Under the pieces are notes generated by a model. It made no database searches. It worked only from the letters and a program-made list of their open reading frames with translations, and was not told the DNA's origin. Below, in pieces: positions 1 through 9,506 of a stretch of DNA of 64,000 nt. How positions within the stretch are numbered: position 1 is the first letter of the stretch; each line of letters starts with the position of its first letter. The stretch lies in NCBI GenBank assembly GCA_963542845.1, contig CAUTZA010000004.1, positions 1 to 64,000 on the forward strand, read 5' to 3'. The DNA comes from JABCPO02 sp963542845. Lineage in GTDB: Bacteria > Bacillota > Clostridia > TANB77 > CAG-508. A program made the position numbers and the translations under genes.

Positions 1-199
1 CTGATTTTAATAATTCTGCTACTGCATTTCTTCCATATATATAACTTTGTTTTTCAGTTTCTCCTGTAAAATTATACATATTATCACTTATACTTTTTTC
101 TTCATCATTTTTTTCTATTCTAGTTTCTTTTCCTCTTCTTATATTATCTCTATTTTTTCTTTTTTCTAGCTTTTCTCTTTTTTCATATTTTTTCTTCAT
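1..199 (-). CDS. SpoU/TrmH-family rRNA 2'-O-methyltransferase, RlmB-like (N-terminal part only)
   Basis: The 5' end of a gene that runs off the left edge. The protein starts with a Lys/Arg/Glu-rich stretch of about 50 residues and then enters the motif YGRNAVAELLKS, which is the typical beginning of the substrate-binding domain of RlmB-type 23S rRNA Gm methyltransferases. Nothing of the catalytic SPOUT domain is visible. Its ATG overlaps the TGA of recD2 in an ATGA junction, so the two are probably translationally coupled. The family call rests on this short motif alone. Confidence 0.6.
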   Translation of the reverse strand, partial: MKKKYEKREKLEKRKNRDNIRRGKETRIEKNDEEKSISDNMYNFTGETEKQSYIYGRNAVAELLKS

Positions 200-2396
200 T
201 TTTTTCCTATCTTCTCTCTTAATTTAATCTTTAAATTTGTATTTCTTTTATCTTGTCTTTCTGTTGCTATCATTTTGTTTATTGTCATTTCATAACCTAT
301 TAATATTAGTTTTTTCTTTGCTCTTGATATTCCTGTATATAATAAATTTTTTGTAAGTAATTTGGGAACTCCTGGTGGTATTACCATTATAACAGTATCA
401 AACTCACTTCCTTGTGATTTATGTATTGTTATTGCATATGAGTGTACTATTTCTTCTAATTCATTAAATAGGTAATCACATTCTTTTCCATCATCAAATT
501 GAATATGTACTGTTTTTTCTTTTGGTGATATATATTCAACCCATCCCATTTCTCCATTAAATACTCCGAGTTCCTACAAAGTTTTTTTGCTCCCAAATCA
601 TATCATAATTATTTTTGATTTGCATTATTCTATCTTTTTCTCTTATTTCTACTTTACCAAATGTCTTAAATTTTTGTTTTTCATATGTATTATATATTTC
701 TTGTATTTCTTGATTTAAGCTTTCTGTTCCAAGCATTCCTTTTTTAGTTGGTGTAAGTATTTGTGAGCTTAAGAAAAATTCTTTCATACTACTTTTAGAT
801 ATTTCTTCTTCCAATTTTTTAAACAATATTGTTTTCATCATTTCCATATTTCCTACATAGTATAATTCCAAATCTTTTATATGGTTCTCATCATCTATTA
901 TCTCTATTGTCTTTCCTTCATTTACCCTATGTGCATTTAATATTATATTACTTTTACTTGCTTGTCTAAAAATTCTATTTAGTCTTACAACTTCTAGCAT
1001 TTCTGATTCTATTAAATCTTCTAATACTTTTCCGTGGCCCTACAGATGGAAGCTGATTTATATCTCCAATTATCACAAGTCTTGTTCCTTTTTGTACCGC
1101 CCTTACTATATATGTAATCATATATGTATCCATCATTGATGCTTCATCTATTATAACTATATCTGCATATATTGGCTTTATTTCTAAAAATATCTTGTCT
1201 ATGCTACTTTCTTCATATCTACCTATTTCAAGTAATCTATGTACAGTACTTGCAGTATGTCCTGTAACTTCTGATATTCTTTTAGCTGCCTTTCCTGTTG
1301 GTGCTGCAATTTCTATTTTTAAATCTTCCCTATTATATATTTCTACCAAAAACTTTGTTATTGTTGTTTTACCTGTTCCGTGGTCCACCTGTTATTATGC
1401 TAACATTATTTTCTAGTGCAGACATTATTGCTGTTTTTTGTTCTGTTGTAAGAGTTATATTTTCTTCTTCCTCTATTTCTGTAATCTTATCAAGTACGTT
1501 TTTTATTTTCTTTATCTTTGCATTTTTTAATAATTCTAATTTTGTCGCAATTTCTAACTCTGCTATTGAAAGTGATTCTAATGATATTCTTTCTTCTTCT
1601 ATATTTAAATATCTTTTCATCGAAAGTTCATCTATTGCGTGTAATACATTTTCTTCTTCTGCTCCTGTTAAATTTATTACAAAATCTACAAGATTATTTT
1701 TATTTACATATGTGTGTCCATTTTGTTCTGCAATCTTCATCGCATATTTTATACTTGCTTCTAATCTTTCTAAACTATTTAAAGAAATACCATTTTCTAG
1801 TGCTATATTATCTATTTCTGAAAACCCAATTCTAGCAACTACATCTAATATTACATATGGGTTATTTTTGATTATCTCAACAGTGTTTACACCATATTCA
1901 TTATATACCTGTGTCACATTTTCTATGCTTAAATTATATTTTTTTAAGTATTCTAATATATTAAAAAATTCTCTTTTTTCCCTATATTCTTGTGATATTT
2001 CATTTGCCTTATTCTTACTTATTCCTTGTACTTGTGCAAGCTTTTCTGGTGATTCATATATTACTTCTAATGCATCTTTTCCGAAATGCTTCTACTATTC
2101 TTTGTGCTGTCTTTTCTCCGTACACCTTTTAAAACTCCTGATGATAAATATTCAAGTATTTGCACCTCTCCTTTTGGTGTTACCTTTTCATATGTTATAA
2201 CCTCTATTTGCATTCCATATTCCTTATGTTCTACATATTTCCCTGTTATATCTACATAGTCTCCCACATTTACCATTGGAAGTAATCCTTTTACTGTATA
2301 TATTTTACCTTCACTATTTACAGTCATTATTTTAAATCCATTTGCATTTGAATATATTATATTATATATTTGTCCTTCTATCCTTATATTTTCCAT
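196..2396 (-). CDS. recD2: RecD2-like (RecD/TraA family) ATP-dependent DNA helicase, five CGGA sites
   Basis: A 5'-3' SF1B helicase of 731 residues when five CGGA quadruplets (2117-2120, 2080-2083, 1377-1380, 1031-1034, 565-568, each complement) are read as Gly; RecD2 proteins are usually about 740. In order: an OB-like N-terminal region, a helix-hairpin-helix with GVGEKTAQRIVEAFGKDAL (both Gly before EKT and KDA come from CGGA), Walker A GGPGTGKTT (Gly before T from CGGA), Walker B-like IVIIDEASMMD, DINQLPSVGPGKVL (Gly from CGGA), and a C-terminal SH3/UvrD-like part with GVFNGEMG and SYAITIHKSQGSEF. In plain triplets the gene falls into five or six pieces. It has no RecB/RecC neighbours, as expected for RecD2. 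Gly identity at four of the five sites is fixed by family motifs. Confidence 0.93.
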
Positions 2397-2422
2397 ATAT
2401 CTAGTATATCATACTAATATAA

Positions 2423-2448
2423 AAAGATATATAAAAAAAGCCAACCAA
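2423..2448. repeat. 26-base exact direct repeat, copy 1
   Basis: The 26 bases from 2423 to 2448 recur identically at 2995-3020. Each copy covers the T-tract and one arm of a terminator, while the other arms differ, so the two hairpins have diverged or been rebuilt. Copy 2 ends exactly where a pseudogene begins, which suggests recombination at this sequence. Confidence 0.85.
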
Positions 2449-2463
2449 TTAAATTGGCTGGCT
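2433..2463 (-). terminator. Rho-independent terminator after the 65-residue membrane protein
   Basis: Read on the minus strand, the stem AGCCAGCCAATT / AATTGGTTGGCT is followed by a run of seven T. Its distal half lies in a 26-base sequence repeated exactly at 2995-3020, which is the terminator of the next gene upstream. Confidence 0.8.
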
Positions 2464-2495
2464 AAATTTTAGTCTTGTCGATACACAACTAAATG

Positions 2496-2693
2496 CTAAT
2501 TATGTAATAGTTGTAGAATGGCTAATAACATAAAGGGTATCAATAGCCAGGCTAGTGAAACTTCGTCTAAAAAGTTTTTGCTATCCTCATTTCTTTTTTT
2601 ATTTCTTATAATATAAGCGATAAGACAAATAGTGCATATTATTATTGGCATAATAACATACGCAATTAGTATTACTAGCATCTTTTCGTCCAT
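2496..2693 (-). CDS. Small two-helix membrane protein, function unknown
   Basis: A protein of 65 residues starting at MDEKML, chosen because AGGAGG lies eight bases before this ATG; a longer upstream reading has no such site. It has one hydrophobic helix at about residues 5-28 (ILIAYVIMPIIICTICLI), a basic loop RNKKRNEDSK, and a second helix at about 46-62. Followed by its own terminator. I do not recognise a family. It lies in a patch of short accessory genes. Confidence 0.6.
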   Translation of the reverse strand: MDEKMLVILIAYVIMPIIICTICLIAYIIRNKKRNEDSKNFLDEVSLAWLLIPFMLLAILQLLHN

Positions 2694-2824
2694 TGTATCT
2701 CCTCCTAAAAAAATCATTTGTTTTTTTAGTATTTCCACTGTTGTATATTTATATGTTAACATAACTTTATATTTATATCAACTTTTTTCATAACTTATGT
2801 ATCTCATGTATAGGGTATATAAAA

Positions 2825-2855
2825 TACACTATTAATATTTTAAATTAATAGTGTA
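2825..2855. terminator. Perfect 12-base-pair hairpin downstream of a pseudogene
   Basis: TACACTATTAAT and its exact complement flank a seven-base loop, with T-runs on both sides. It resembles the hairpin at 3559-3603 after the intact paralogue (both stems start CACTATTAA), so it is probably the terminator that was duplicated with the degraded gene. Confidence 0.55.
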
Positions 2856-2892
2856 CTTTTTAAATTTAATTTTATTCCCAAATAATATAAGA

Positions 2893-2994
2893 CTATTTTA
2901 TTCTATATCTTATATACTCCTCTGACTATTGGTCATATACAATGTTGTATACAACTATTTTTCTGTCTGTTGTGATAAATGCTCTAAGAACTTC
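2893..2994 (-). pseudogene. C-terminal remnant of the paralogous family at 3631-3933
   Basis: The minus-strand reading gives EVLRAFITTDRKIVVYNIVY then DQ, a TAG stop, and SEEYIRYRIK with a final TAG. This lines up with EVIKAFICSKRAFKVYQMVY, DNESAAYTRQRIK at the end of the intact gene 3631-3933. The fragment has an internal stop and begins abruptly at the edge of the 26-base repeat, so it is a truncated duplicate. It was too short and too broken to appear as an open frame. Confidence 0.75.
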
Positions 2995-3020
2995 AAAGAT
3001 ATATAAAAAAAGCCAACCAA
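2995..3020. repeat. 26-base exact direct repeat, copy 2
   Basis: Identical to 2423-2448. It abuts the truncated end of the pseudogene and forms part of the terminator for the secreted protein gene at 3059. Confidence 0.85.
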
Positions 3021-3040
3021 CTTTTAAAAGTTGGTTAGCT
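3005..3040 (-). terminator. Rho-independent terminator after the small secreted protein
   Basis: On the minus strand AGCTAACCAACTTTT pairs with AAAAGTTGGTTGGCT, followed by seven T. It shares 26 bases with the terminator at 2433-2463. Confidence 0.8.
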
Positions 3041-3058
3041 TAATATTACATTAAAGGG

Positions 3059-3358
3059 TTAGTCCATCTTAATTTTTAGACCTTCATCTTCGATTTTTGT
3101 AGGATCTAGTTCTATTATTATTGCTTCTGATTTTTCTATGCACTCTTTTTGAGTACATATTTCTTTTTCATTTTCCGCTTCTATTTTTTGCTTATATTCA
3201 GTAAGAAAAACTCTATCCTTAAATACTCCTTTTAGCAAATCATTATTAGCTTTAAGATAGACTGTTTCTTTTTCTAAATTCTTTTCCACCTGATTTTCTC
3301 TTGCATTTAATAATGCAGCATTTGTAAGAATCATACTCATGATTAAAATTTTTTTCAT
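3059..3358 (-). CDS. Small secreted protein, function unknown
   Basis: A 99-residue protein starting at MKKILIMSM, preceded by a GAAGGAGAAG ribosome-binding site. The first 20 residues form a signal peptide (basic MKK, hydrophobic ILIMSMILTNAALL, then NARE, which could be a cleavage region). The rest is acidic and lysine-rich, with two Cys in ICTQKECIEK that could pair. It has its own terminator. The same style of protein is found at 4466-4993. No family recognised. Confidence 0.55.
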   Translation of the reverse strand: MKKILIMSMILTNAALLNARENQVEKNLEKETVYLKANNDLLKGVFKDRVFLTEYKQKIEAENEKEICTQKECIEKSEAIIIELDPTKIEDEGLKIKMD

Positions 3359-3458
3359 ATTTCTTCTCCTTCTCGTCCATACATTTGTACAGACCATTAA
3401 ATTCTATATAGCAATTATATTATACACCTTTCCATTCTTTATGTCAACTTTTTATATG

Positions 3459-3550
3459 CTAAAATACACAGCAGTAAATTTAAAATATAATTGCAGGTTT
3501 TTAGTCTTAAACTGCAATAATTCATTAAATTTACACTAAAATACACAGCA
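3459..3550. repeat. MITE-like hairpin flanked by 15-base direct repeats
   Basis: CTAAAATACACAGCA occurs at 3459-3473 and again at 3536-3550. The 62 bases between them begin with GTAAATTTA and end near TAAATTTAC (9-base terminal inverted repeats) and contain an inner inverted pair ATTGCAG / CTGCAAT (3490-3496 and 3512-3518). The design is that of a tiny inverted-repeat element with a target duplication. It could also be a structured leader or a double terminator. There is no coding capacity. Confidence 0.5.
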
Positions 3551-3558
3551 ATTTAAAA

Positions 3559-3603
3559 AACACTATTAACATATACAATATAACATATATGTCAATAGTG
3601 TAT
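3559..3603 (-). terminator. Terminator hairpin after the 100-residue paralogue
   Basis: Minus-strand ACACTATTgACATATA pairs imperfectly with TATATGTtAATAGTGT and is followed by six T. It is similar in its outer stem to the hairpin behind the pseudogene. Confidence 0.6.
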
Positions 3604-3630
3604 TTCTTTAACCCCTTATAAACTATAGGG

Positions 3631-3933
3631 CTATTTTATTCTTTGTCGAGTGTATGCTGCGCTTTCATTATCATATACCATCTGGTATACCTTGAAAGCT
3701 CTTTTCGAACATATAAAGGCTTTTATCACCTCCATATACTCTATTTTTGAAATAAAATTTATATCATACTGATATAATTGTATTTCGTCATATTCTTCTG
3801 GAATTGACGATACAAATTTTTCCGCCTTTTTCTGTATTTTTTCAATATCCGAAAACAAAAAAGTTTCTTTAAAAACATAAGTGTCAACATTTCCCTGTAT
3901 TCCTCTTCTATTGATTCCTACTTTTAATAGCAT
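3631..3933 (-). CDS. Small protein of a local paralogous family, function unknown
   Basis: The start MLLKVGINRRG is chosen because AGGAAAG sits about eight bases upstream; upstream in-frame ATGs lack one. The protein is 100 residues, charged and apparently cytoplasmic. Its first 50 residues (LKVGINRRGIQGNVDTYVFK) match the neighbour at 4136-4420 (LGINKKFGFPSRVDNYILK), and its last 33 match the pseudogene at 2893-2994. Three related copies in 1.6 kb indicate local duplication. No known family recognised. Confidence 0.6.
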   Translation of the reverse strand: MLLKVGINRRGIQGNVDTYVFKETFLFSDIEKIQKKAEKFVSSIPEEYDEIQLYQYDINFISKIEYMEVIKAFICSKRAFKVYQMVYDNESAAYTRQRIK

Positions 3934-4090
3934 TCTTATCACTTTCCTCTCTCTTCTAGCATAACAATTTTGTCTTACTAGATTATTTTTTATTTTGTTG
4001 CTATACATAGTATATCACTATTTAAATTAACTTTAAACTATAACTTATTAATATAACATTATATAATAGAATATTTACTAAAATAATTAT

Positions 4091-4133
4091 AGAAAAAACC
4101 TATCACTCAATATTACTTGAGTAATAGATTCTT
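4091..4133 (-). terminator. Rho-independent terminator after the 94-residue paralogue
   Basis: Minus-strand CTATTACTCAAGTAATATTG then AGTGATAGG folds into a hairpin followed by six T, directly after the stop codon at 4136. Confidence 0.7.
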
Positions 4134-4135
4134 TT

Positions 4136-4420
4136 TTACACTTCTTGATAAAATTCTTGTTCTTTTATAAGGTCGAAATATTTTATTTTAATCTTAATTT
4201 TTTTGTTAATTCCGTTTTTAAGTATTTCCGCAAGCTCAATCATTTGTGATTGGCAAGGGATTATTGTTACCTCTATTTCTTTTTCTTCTAATTCTTCAAA
4301 AAAATTTTTTACTTCTTTTATCATCTCATCCATATCTTTAGGATAACTATATTTTTCTTTTAAGATATAGTTATCCACCCTTGACGGAAAACCAAACTTT
4401 TTATTAATTCCTAGATACAT
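4136..4420 (-). CDS. Small protein of the same local paralogous family
   Basis: A 94-residue protein with an AGGAGG site seven bases before ATG. Its N-terminus (MYLGINKKFGFPSRVDNY) is related to that of the 3631-3933 product; the C-terminal half is different and ends in a lysine-rich stretch. No signal peptide or membrane helix. Own terminator. Function not recognised. Confidence 0.6.
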   Translation of the reverse strand: MYLGINKKFGFPSRVDNYILKEKYSYPKDMDEMIKEVKNFFEELEEKEIEVTIIPCQSQMIELAEILKNGINKKIKIKIKYFDLIKEQEFYQEV

Positions 4421-4465
4421 TATTCTCCTCCTTAAATTTCAAAAGCTAACTTTTTTATATCCCTA

Positions 4466-4993
4466 TTATTTGTTCTTCCATTCCATTAAAAATTTATGGA
4501 ATTTGGGATTTTTCCACTTTCCTACTGCAATTGTTTTTCCGTCTAACATTCTAATCCTTTCAGGGAGCATAGTACTGCTCCTTACTGTAAAGCACGTGTT
4601 ACCATCAACCGTAATACAATTATCATCCATTTTTTTGAAGACCAATTTTTCTTCAAGATCTATTCTACCTTGAGAATTAACATGTCCCTTGTAAAGAACA
4701 TTTCCTTCAATTACAATATAGGCCTTTCCTCCTATTATAAAGGTTTGACCTAATACCTCGGCCATATTTACAATTTGAACCTTTTCTACAAAAGGCTCAT
4801 AAATACCCGGATATATTTCTTTTTCTTCTACTCTCTTCGTATTTCTTTTTTCATATTCAAAATATTTCGAATACTTTTCTGAATATCCAGTAGTTGAATT
4901 TGAATTAGAATTAGTTTCATTATTAGTTTTTGGTTCTACTCCAAAAACTAATCCTACCATGAATACTGTAAGTATAAGTATATTTTTTTTCAT
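4466..4993 (-). CDS. Secreted or surface protein, function unknown
   Basis: A 175-residue protein with a clear signal peptide (MKKNILILTVFMVGLVFG, cleavage near GVEPK), then an Asn/Ser/Thr-rich linker and a C-terminal part of about 120 residues that may be beta-rich, with two Cys (DDNCITVDGNTCF) spaced for a disulfide. GGGAGGGAAAG lies before the ATG. It could be an OmpA-unlike adhesin or phage/conjugation-associated protein, but I see no motif that supports a name. Confidence 0.55.
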   Translation of the reverse strand: MKKNILILTVFMVGLVFGVEPKTNNETNSNSNSTTGYSEKYSKYFEYEKRNTKRVEEKEIYPGIYEPFVEKVQIVNMAEVLGQTFIIGGKAYIVIEGNVLYKGHVNSQGRIDLEEKLVFKKMDDNCITVDGNTCFTVRSSTMLPERIRMLDGKTIAVGKWKNPKFHKFLMEWKNK

Positions 4994-5048
4994 TTTCTTT
5001 CCCTCCTTAAAATCTAACTTTAAATTTTAAATTTAATAATAATAATAA

Positions 5049-5125
5049 CAACTAATTAATATTATGATACTAAAGGTACCAAACCTTTAAACTTGTTTTA
5101 CAACATGTTTTTTTAGGCTTGGCAC
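5049..5125 (-). terminator. Imperfect long hairpin between two small genes
   Basis: Minus-strand AAGAGGTGCCAAGCCTAAA pairs with TTTAAAGGTTTGGTACCTTT across a loop of about 20 bases containing ACATGTTGT. It lies just after the 138-residue gene and probably terminates it. Confidence 0.45.
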
Positions 5126-5139
5126 CTCTTCTCTTAATG

Positions 5140-5556
5140 TTATTCTTTTTTAAAGTAGTTATAATGGACATCATTCCATGTTATGGAATATGTCGTTTGT
5201 TCAAGCTCAGTAGCAAGAATCCTTGCAAGACGATTAACTGCATTTTTATATTTCGCCTTATCTTTGGTAAAATGCGAATTACGAGATCCTTGTATTACAT
5301 AAACTTTTTCACCCCCTTCGGGGCAATCAGGGTATAAAACCCTTGATTTATATGTAAACGCAGTAACAAAAACCCCGTTTTCCTCAAAGACTTTTTGAGC
5401 AATTTGATAATATAGAGAATTGAACTTTTCTATATCATCATATTTATTTTCACTTTTCAATTCCTCTCTGTCATACCCTTTAATATATCCTAATACCAGC
5501 TGAAAACTTTCTACTTCTGAATTAGTTTCATCATATAGTCTTTCTTTTAATAACAT
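5140..5556 (-). CDS. Hypothetical protein, 138 residues
   Basis: Starts MLLKERLYDET behind AGGAGGAGACATT. It is a soluble, charged protein with aromatic-rich segments (FNSLYYQIAQK, VFVTAFTYKSRVLYPDCPEG) and ends SITWNDVHYNYFKKE. No signal peptide. Upstream lies the leuS terminator, so it has its own transcript. No family recognised; it is the last member of the 2.4-5.6 kb accessory patch. Confidence 0.5.
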   Translation of the reverse strand: MLLKERLYDETNSEVESFQLVLGYIKGYDREELKSENKYDDIEKFNSLYYQIAQKVFEENGVFVTAFTYKSRVLYPDCPEGGEKVYVIQGSRNSHFTKDKAKYKNAVNRLARILATELEQTTYSITWNDVHYNYFKKE

Positions 5557-5658
5557 AATGTCTCCTCCTAAAAAAATAATTATTTTTATAGTATATCCAA
5601 TGTTGCATATTCTTATATTAACATAATTTTAAATTTATGTAAATATTTTTATATTGAA

Positions 5659-5684
5659 AAAGCAGGATATTTCTTCCTGCTATT
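5659..5684 (-). terminator. Terminator of leuS
   Basis: Minus-strand AGCAGGAAGAAATATCCTGCT is a perfect 7-base stem followed by T5, beginning directly after the leuS stop. Confidence 0.75.
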
Positions 5685-5685
5685 A

Positions 5686-8083
5686 TTACCTTACAACTAT
5701 ATTTACTATCTTGTCTTGTACATATATTTCTTTTACAATTTCTTTGCCTTCAAGTGCTGCAATTATTTTATCTTTTTGTTTTGCTTTAGCTAAAACTTTT
5801 TCTTTTTCTTCACCCTTTTCTATTTCAATTGTATCTTTTAATTTACCGTTTATTTGTACAGCTATTGTTATAGTGTTTCTTTCTAAATAATTTTCATCAT
5901 ATTTAGGATATTTAGTTAAATGTACACTTTCTTTTTCTCCAAGTTTTTCCCATAATTCTTCTGATAGATGTGGTGCCATTGGTGCTAATATGTTTACAAA
6001 TGTTTTAAATGTCTCTCTAAGCTCTTTAACATTTCCATATTTATTTTCAATTCTAATCATTTCATTTGTAAGTTCCATAAGTTTTGCAACTGCTGTATTA
6101 AATGAAAAACGTATAATATCTTTTTCAACTCCAAATATTGTCCTATTTAATATATGTTTTAATTCTTCTAAATCTTCAGCTGATATTTCATTTTCTATTA
6201 TTTTATTTGATATAATTCTATCTGCCAAATTTTCCACTCTTTGGATATATTTACTTATACCTTTTATACCATCTTCATTCCATGGTCCACCCTCTTCATA
6301 TGCATATCCAAACATAAGCCAAAGTCTCAATGCATCAGAACCATATTTTTCTACATAATCATCTGGTGATACTGTATTTCCTTTTGATTTACTCATCTTG
6401 TTACCATCTGGTCCTAATATTAGTCCTTGGTGTATTAATCTTGTAAATGGTTCATCTGATTTTAAATATCCACCATCTCTTAAAGCCTTGTATATAAATC
6501 TTGAGTAGATAAGGTGCATTGCTGCATGTTCTTTTCCTCCTACATATGTATCTACTGGTACATATTCATCAATTTCCCCTTTTACAAAAGGCACTGTATT
6601 TTCTTTGTTAAATGGGTATCTTAGTTCATACCATGATGAACATACAAATGTATCTAATGTATCTACTTCTCTTTTTGCATTTTTTCCACATTTTGGACAT
6701 TTACAGTTTACAAATGTTTCTGATTTTGCAAGTGGTGATTTTCCATCTGGTTTAAATTCTACATCTTTTGGTAGAAGTACTGGAAGGTCTTTTTCTTCTA
6801 ATACAACTTCTCCGGCAATCTTCACAGTATACTACTGGAATTGGTGCTCCCCAATATCTTTGTCTTGATACAAGCCAGTCTTTCAGTTTGTATTTTATTG
6901 CTTTTCTTCCTTTTCCTTCTTTTTCTAGTTCTTCTAGTATTTCTTTTTTAAATTCTTCTACTTTCATACCATCAAATTTACCAGAGTTTATCATCATTCC
7001 ATTTTCATCTATAACTTGTATTATTTCTATATTATATTTCTTAGCAGTTTCCATATCTCTTTCATCATGTGCAGGTACTCCCATTACAACACCTGTTCCA
7101 TAACTTTCTAATACATAATCTGCTAAAATTACTGGCACTTTTTTCCCATTTACCGGGTTTATAGCATAACTTCCTGTATATGCAAGTGTTTTTTCTCTGT
7201 CTGTAAACTGTCTTTCAATATCTGACTTGCTTAAGGTTTTTTGTATGTATTCTTCTGCTTCTTTTCTATATTCTTCTGTTATTAGTTCTTTTGCAAGATC
7301 TGATTCTGGTGCTACTGCAACAAATGATACTCCAAAAATTGTATCTGGTCTTGTTGTATATGCAGTAAGTGTAATATCTTTTTCTTCTACTTTAAATTCT
7401 ATTTCTGCTCCAACGCTTTTTCCTATCCAATTTTGTTGTATTTTTTTAGTAAGTTCTGGCCAATCTAAGTTATCAAGTCCTGTTAAAAGTTCTTCTGCAT
7501 AATCTGTTATCTTAAAAAACCATTGGTTTAGTTTTCTTCTTTCTATCTTGCTTCCACATCTTTCACATTCTCCTTGTATTACTTGTTCATTTGCAAGAAC
7601 TGTATTACATGATGGGCAGAAATTTACTGGTGCTTCTTTCTTATATGCAAGTCCTTTATTGTATAGGTATGTAAAAAGCCATTGTGTCCATTTGTAATAT
7701 TCTTTTTCATGTGTCTTTATTTCATAACTCCAGTCAAAAGATGCTCCCATTTCACTTAATTGTACTTTCATATTTTCTATATTTTGTTTTGTAGATACTT
7801 CTGGATGTACTCCTGTTTTTATTGCATAATTTTCTGCAGGAAGCCCAAATGAGTCAAATCCCATTGGATGAAACACATTATATCCTCTCATCTTTTGAAG
7901 TCTTGCATAACAGTCTGTAAGTCCATAATTATACCAATGTCCTAAATGAAGTTTTGCTCCTGATGGGTATGAGAACATTTCTAAAACATATAGTTTTTCC
8001 CCTTTATTATTCTTATCAAACTTATATATTCCTTCTTCTTTCCATTTATCTTGCCATTTTTTATCTACTTTTTTTGAATACAT
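5686..8083 (-). CDS. leuS: Leucyl-tRNA synthetase, one CGGA site
   Basis: Class I synthetase charging tRNA-Leu, 798 residues when CGGA at 6811-6814 (complement) is read as Gly. The N-terminal part holds the HIGH-like signature HLGHWYNYG and MGFDSFGLPAENYA; zinc-type knuckles CPSC and CERCG; the editing domain TTRPDTIFGV and GVPAHDERD; then CEDCGEVVLEEKDLPVLLP, where G after CEDC comes from the quadruplet, and the KMSKS loop NKMSKSKGN. Without the four-base reading the protein stops within the zinc region and an unrelated Arg-rich tail follows. Start MYSKKVDKKW follows an AGGAG site. Monocistronic, with its own terminator. Confidence 0.97.
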
Positions 8084-8163
8084 AATTCCTCCTTAAAATT
8101 TGTTAAACAAATTATTAACTTTTTTGCTGTTAATTTAAAATTATTTTCCTAAATTATATCACA

Positions 8164-9491
8164 CTATACAAGTTCTTGCCATATAATATTTGCACAGTTC
8201 TTACCTTTTTCTGTTAAACAAATATACTCTTTTTTATCTTTTCCTATATATTTTTTTAAGTATTTAAGCTTAAGATATTTAGCAAACACATTATATATAC
8301 TTGGGTTTTCAATCATTTCTTTTTCTAGAACTATTCCTTTTTCCATCCTAAGTCCTATTATAGTTTTTTCTCTTAATTTTTCTTCAAAACTTTGTACTTC
8401 TGTAATGTTATAATTTTCATATATATATTTCATATTATCTTGTAATTCCAATTTTTCATCTTTTCTTCTTATTACAAATCTCTTTTTTTCACCTTTTAAA
8501 TATTTTCCTATATATCTTTGTATAACCCTTATATTTGTATATCTAACATTATTATAGTATGATGATGCTCCTATACCAAATCCATAATATTCATGTTGTT
8601 TCCAGCAATTAAGATTATGTTTTGATTCATATCCTTCTTTTGCAAAATTTGATATTTCATACTGCATATATCCATTTTTCTTTAATATTTCCTGTGCCGC
8701 TATATACATTTTTCTTTCTTCTTCTTCACTTGGAAGCATTTCTTCTATCTTGCTATTATTCCAAAACATTGTTCCTTCTTCAAGAATTAATGAATATACT
8801 GATATATGTTTTAATTTACCGACTTTTTCCGAAGATTACTAACAACTTCTTCTAAATTATTTTTTAATATTTCTACTGTCTGTTTAGGTAATCCAAACAT
8901 CATATCTACAGATATATTATCAAAATATTTTTCTACTATTTTAAATTTTTCAAATACTTCTTCCCTATCATGTATTCTTCCAATTATTTTTAATATTTCA
9001 TTATCTAAGCTTTGAACCCCAATACTTATCCTATTTACCCCTGATTTTCTATATCCTTCTATCTTATCTTCTGTAATACTCTCTGGATTACATTCTAAAG
9101 TTATTTCTACATCACTATCTATATTAAAATTATGATATATAGTTTTTAATATGTTCGAAACCTCTTCTTTTTCAAGCATACTAGGTGTTCCTCCACCAAA
9201 AAATATTGTGTCTATATATTTATCTTCATCTGGTATATGTTTTGAAAATTCTTTTATCTCATTACATAATGCTTCTACATATTCTCCTTTTAAATTTTCT
9301 ATTTTAGCAAATGAATGAAAGTCACAATATCCACATTTTTGTTTGCAAAAAGGAATATGTATATATATTCCTCTTTTTTCTAATAATATTTCACTTTCTC
9401 TTTGCTCTTCTTTAATCCCTTTTCTACTTCTTTCTTTTGTTATTGCTGTTGCTGTTGCTTTTTCTTCCTCTTGTTCTTGCATTTTTTCCAT
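8164..9491 (-). CDS. hemW: HemW-like radical SAM protein, CGGA and CGGT sites two codons apart
   Basis: Family: oxygen-independent coproporphyrinogen-like radical SAM proteins, probably heme chaperone HemW. It is 441 residues with two quadruplets: CGGA 8828-8831 and CGGT 8818-8821 (complement), in the order CTT CGGA AAA AGT CGGT AAA. Reading both gives SNLGKSGKLKHISVYSLILE, which matches the HiSvYsL motif of the family; skipping either ends in TAA within a few codons. The radical SAM cluster is CKQKCGYC and the SAM motif GGGTPS is present. The first 35 residues are a Glu/Lys-rich extension, and the true start may lie further in. Follows whiA by 15 bases. Confidence 0.92.
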
Positions 9492-9506
9492 ATCTTCTCT
9501 TTAATT

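Noticed and set aside
1195..2200. Long plus-strand open frames opposite recD2, leuS, ftsH and others rich in Phe, Leu and Ser
   Set aside because: They are antisense shadows of AT-rich coding sequence, with no ribosome-binding sites and no recognisable domains.
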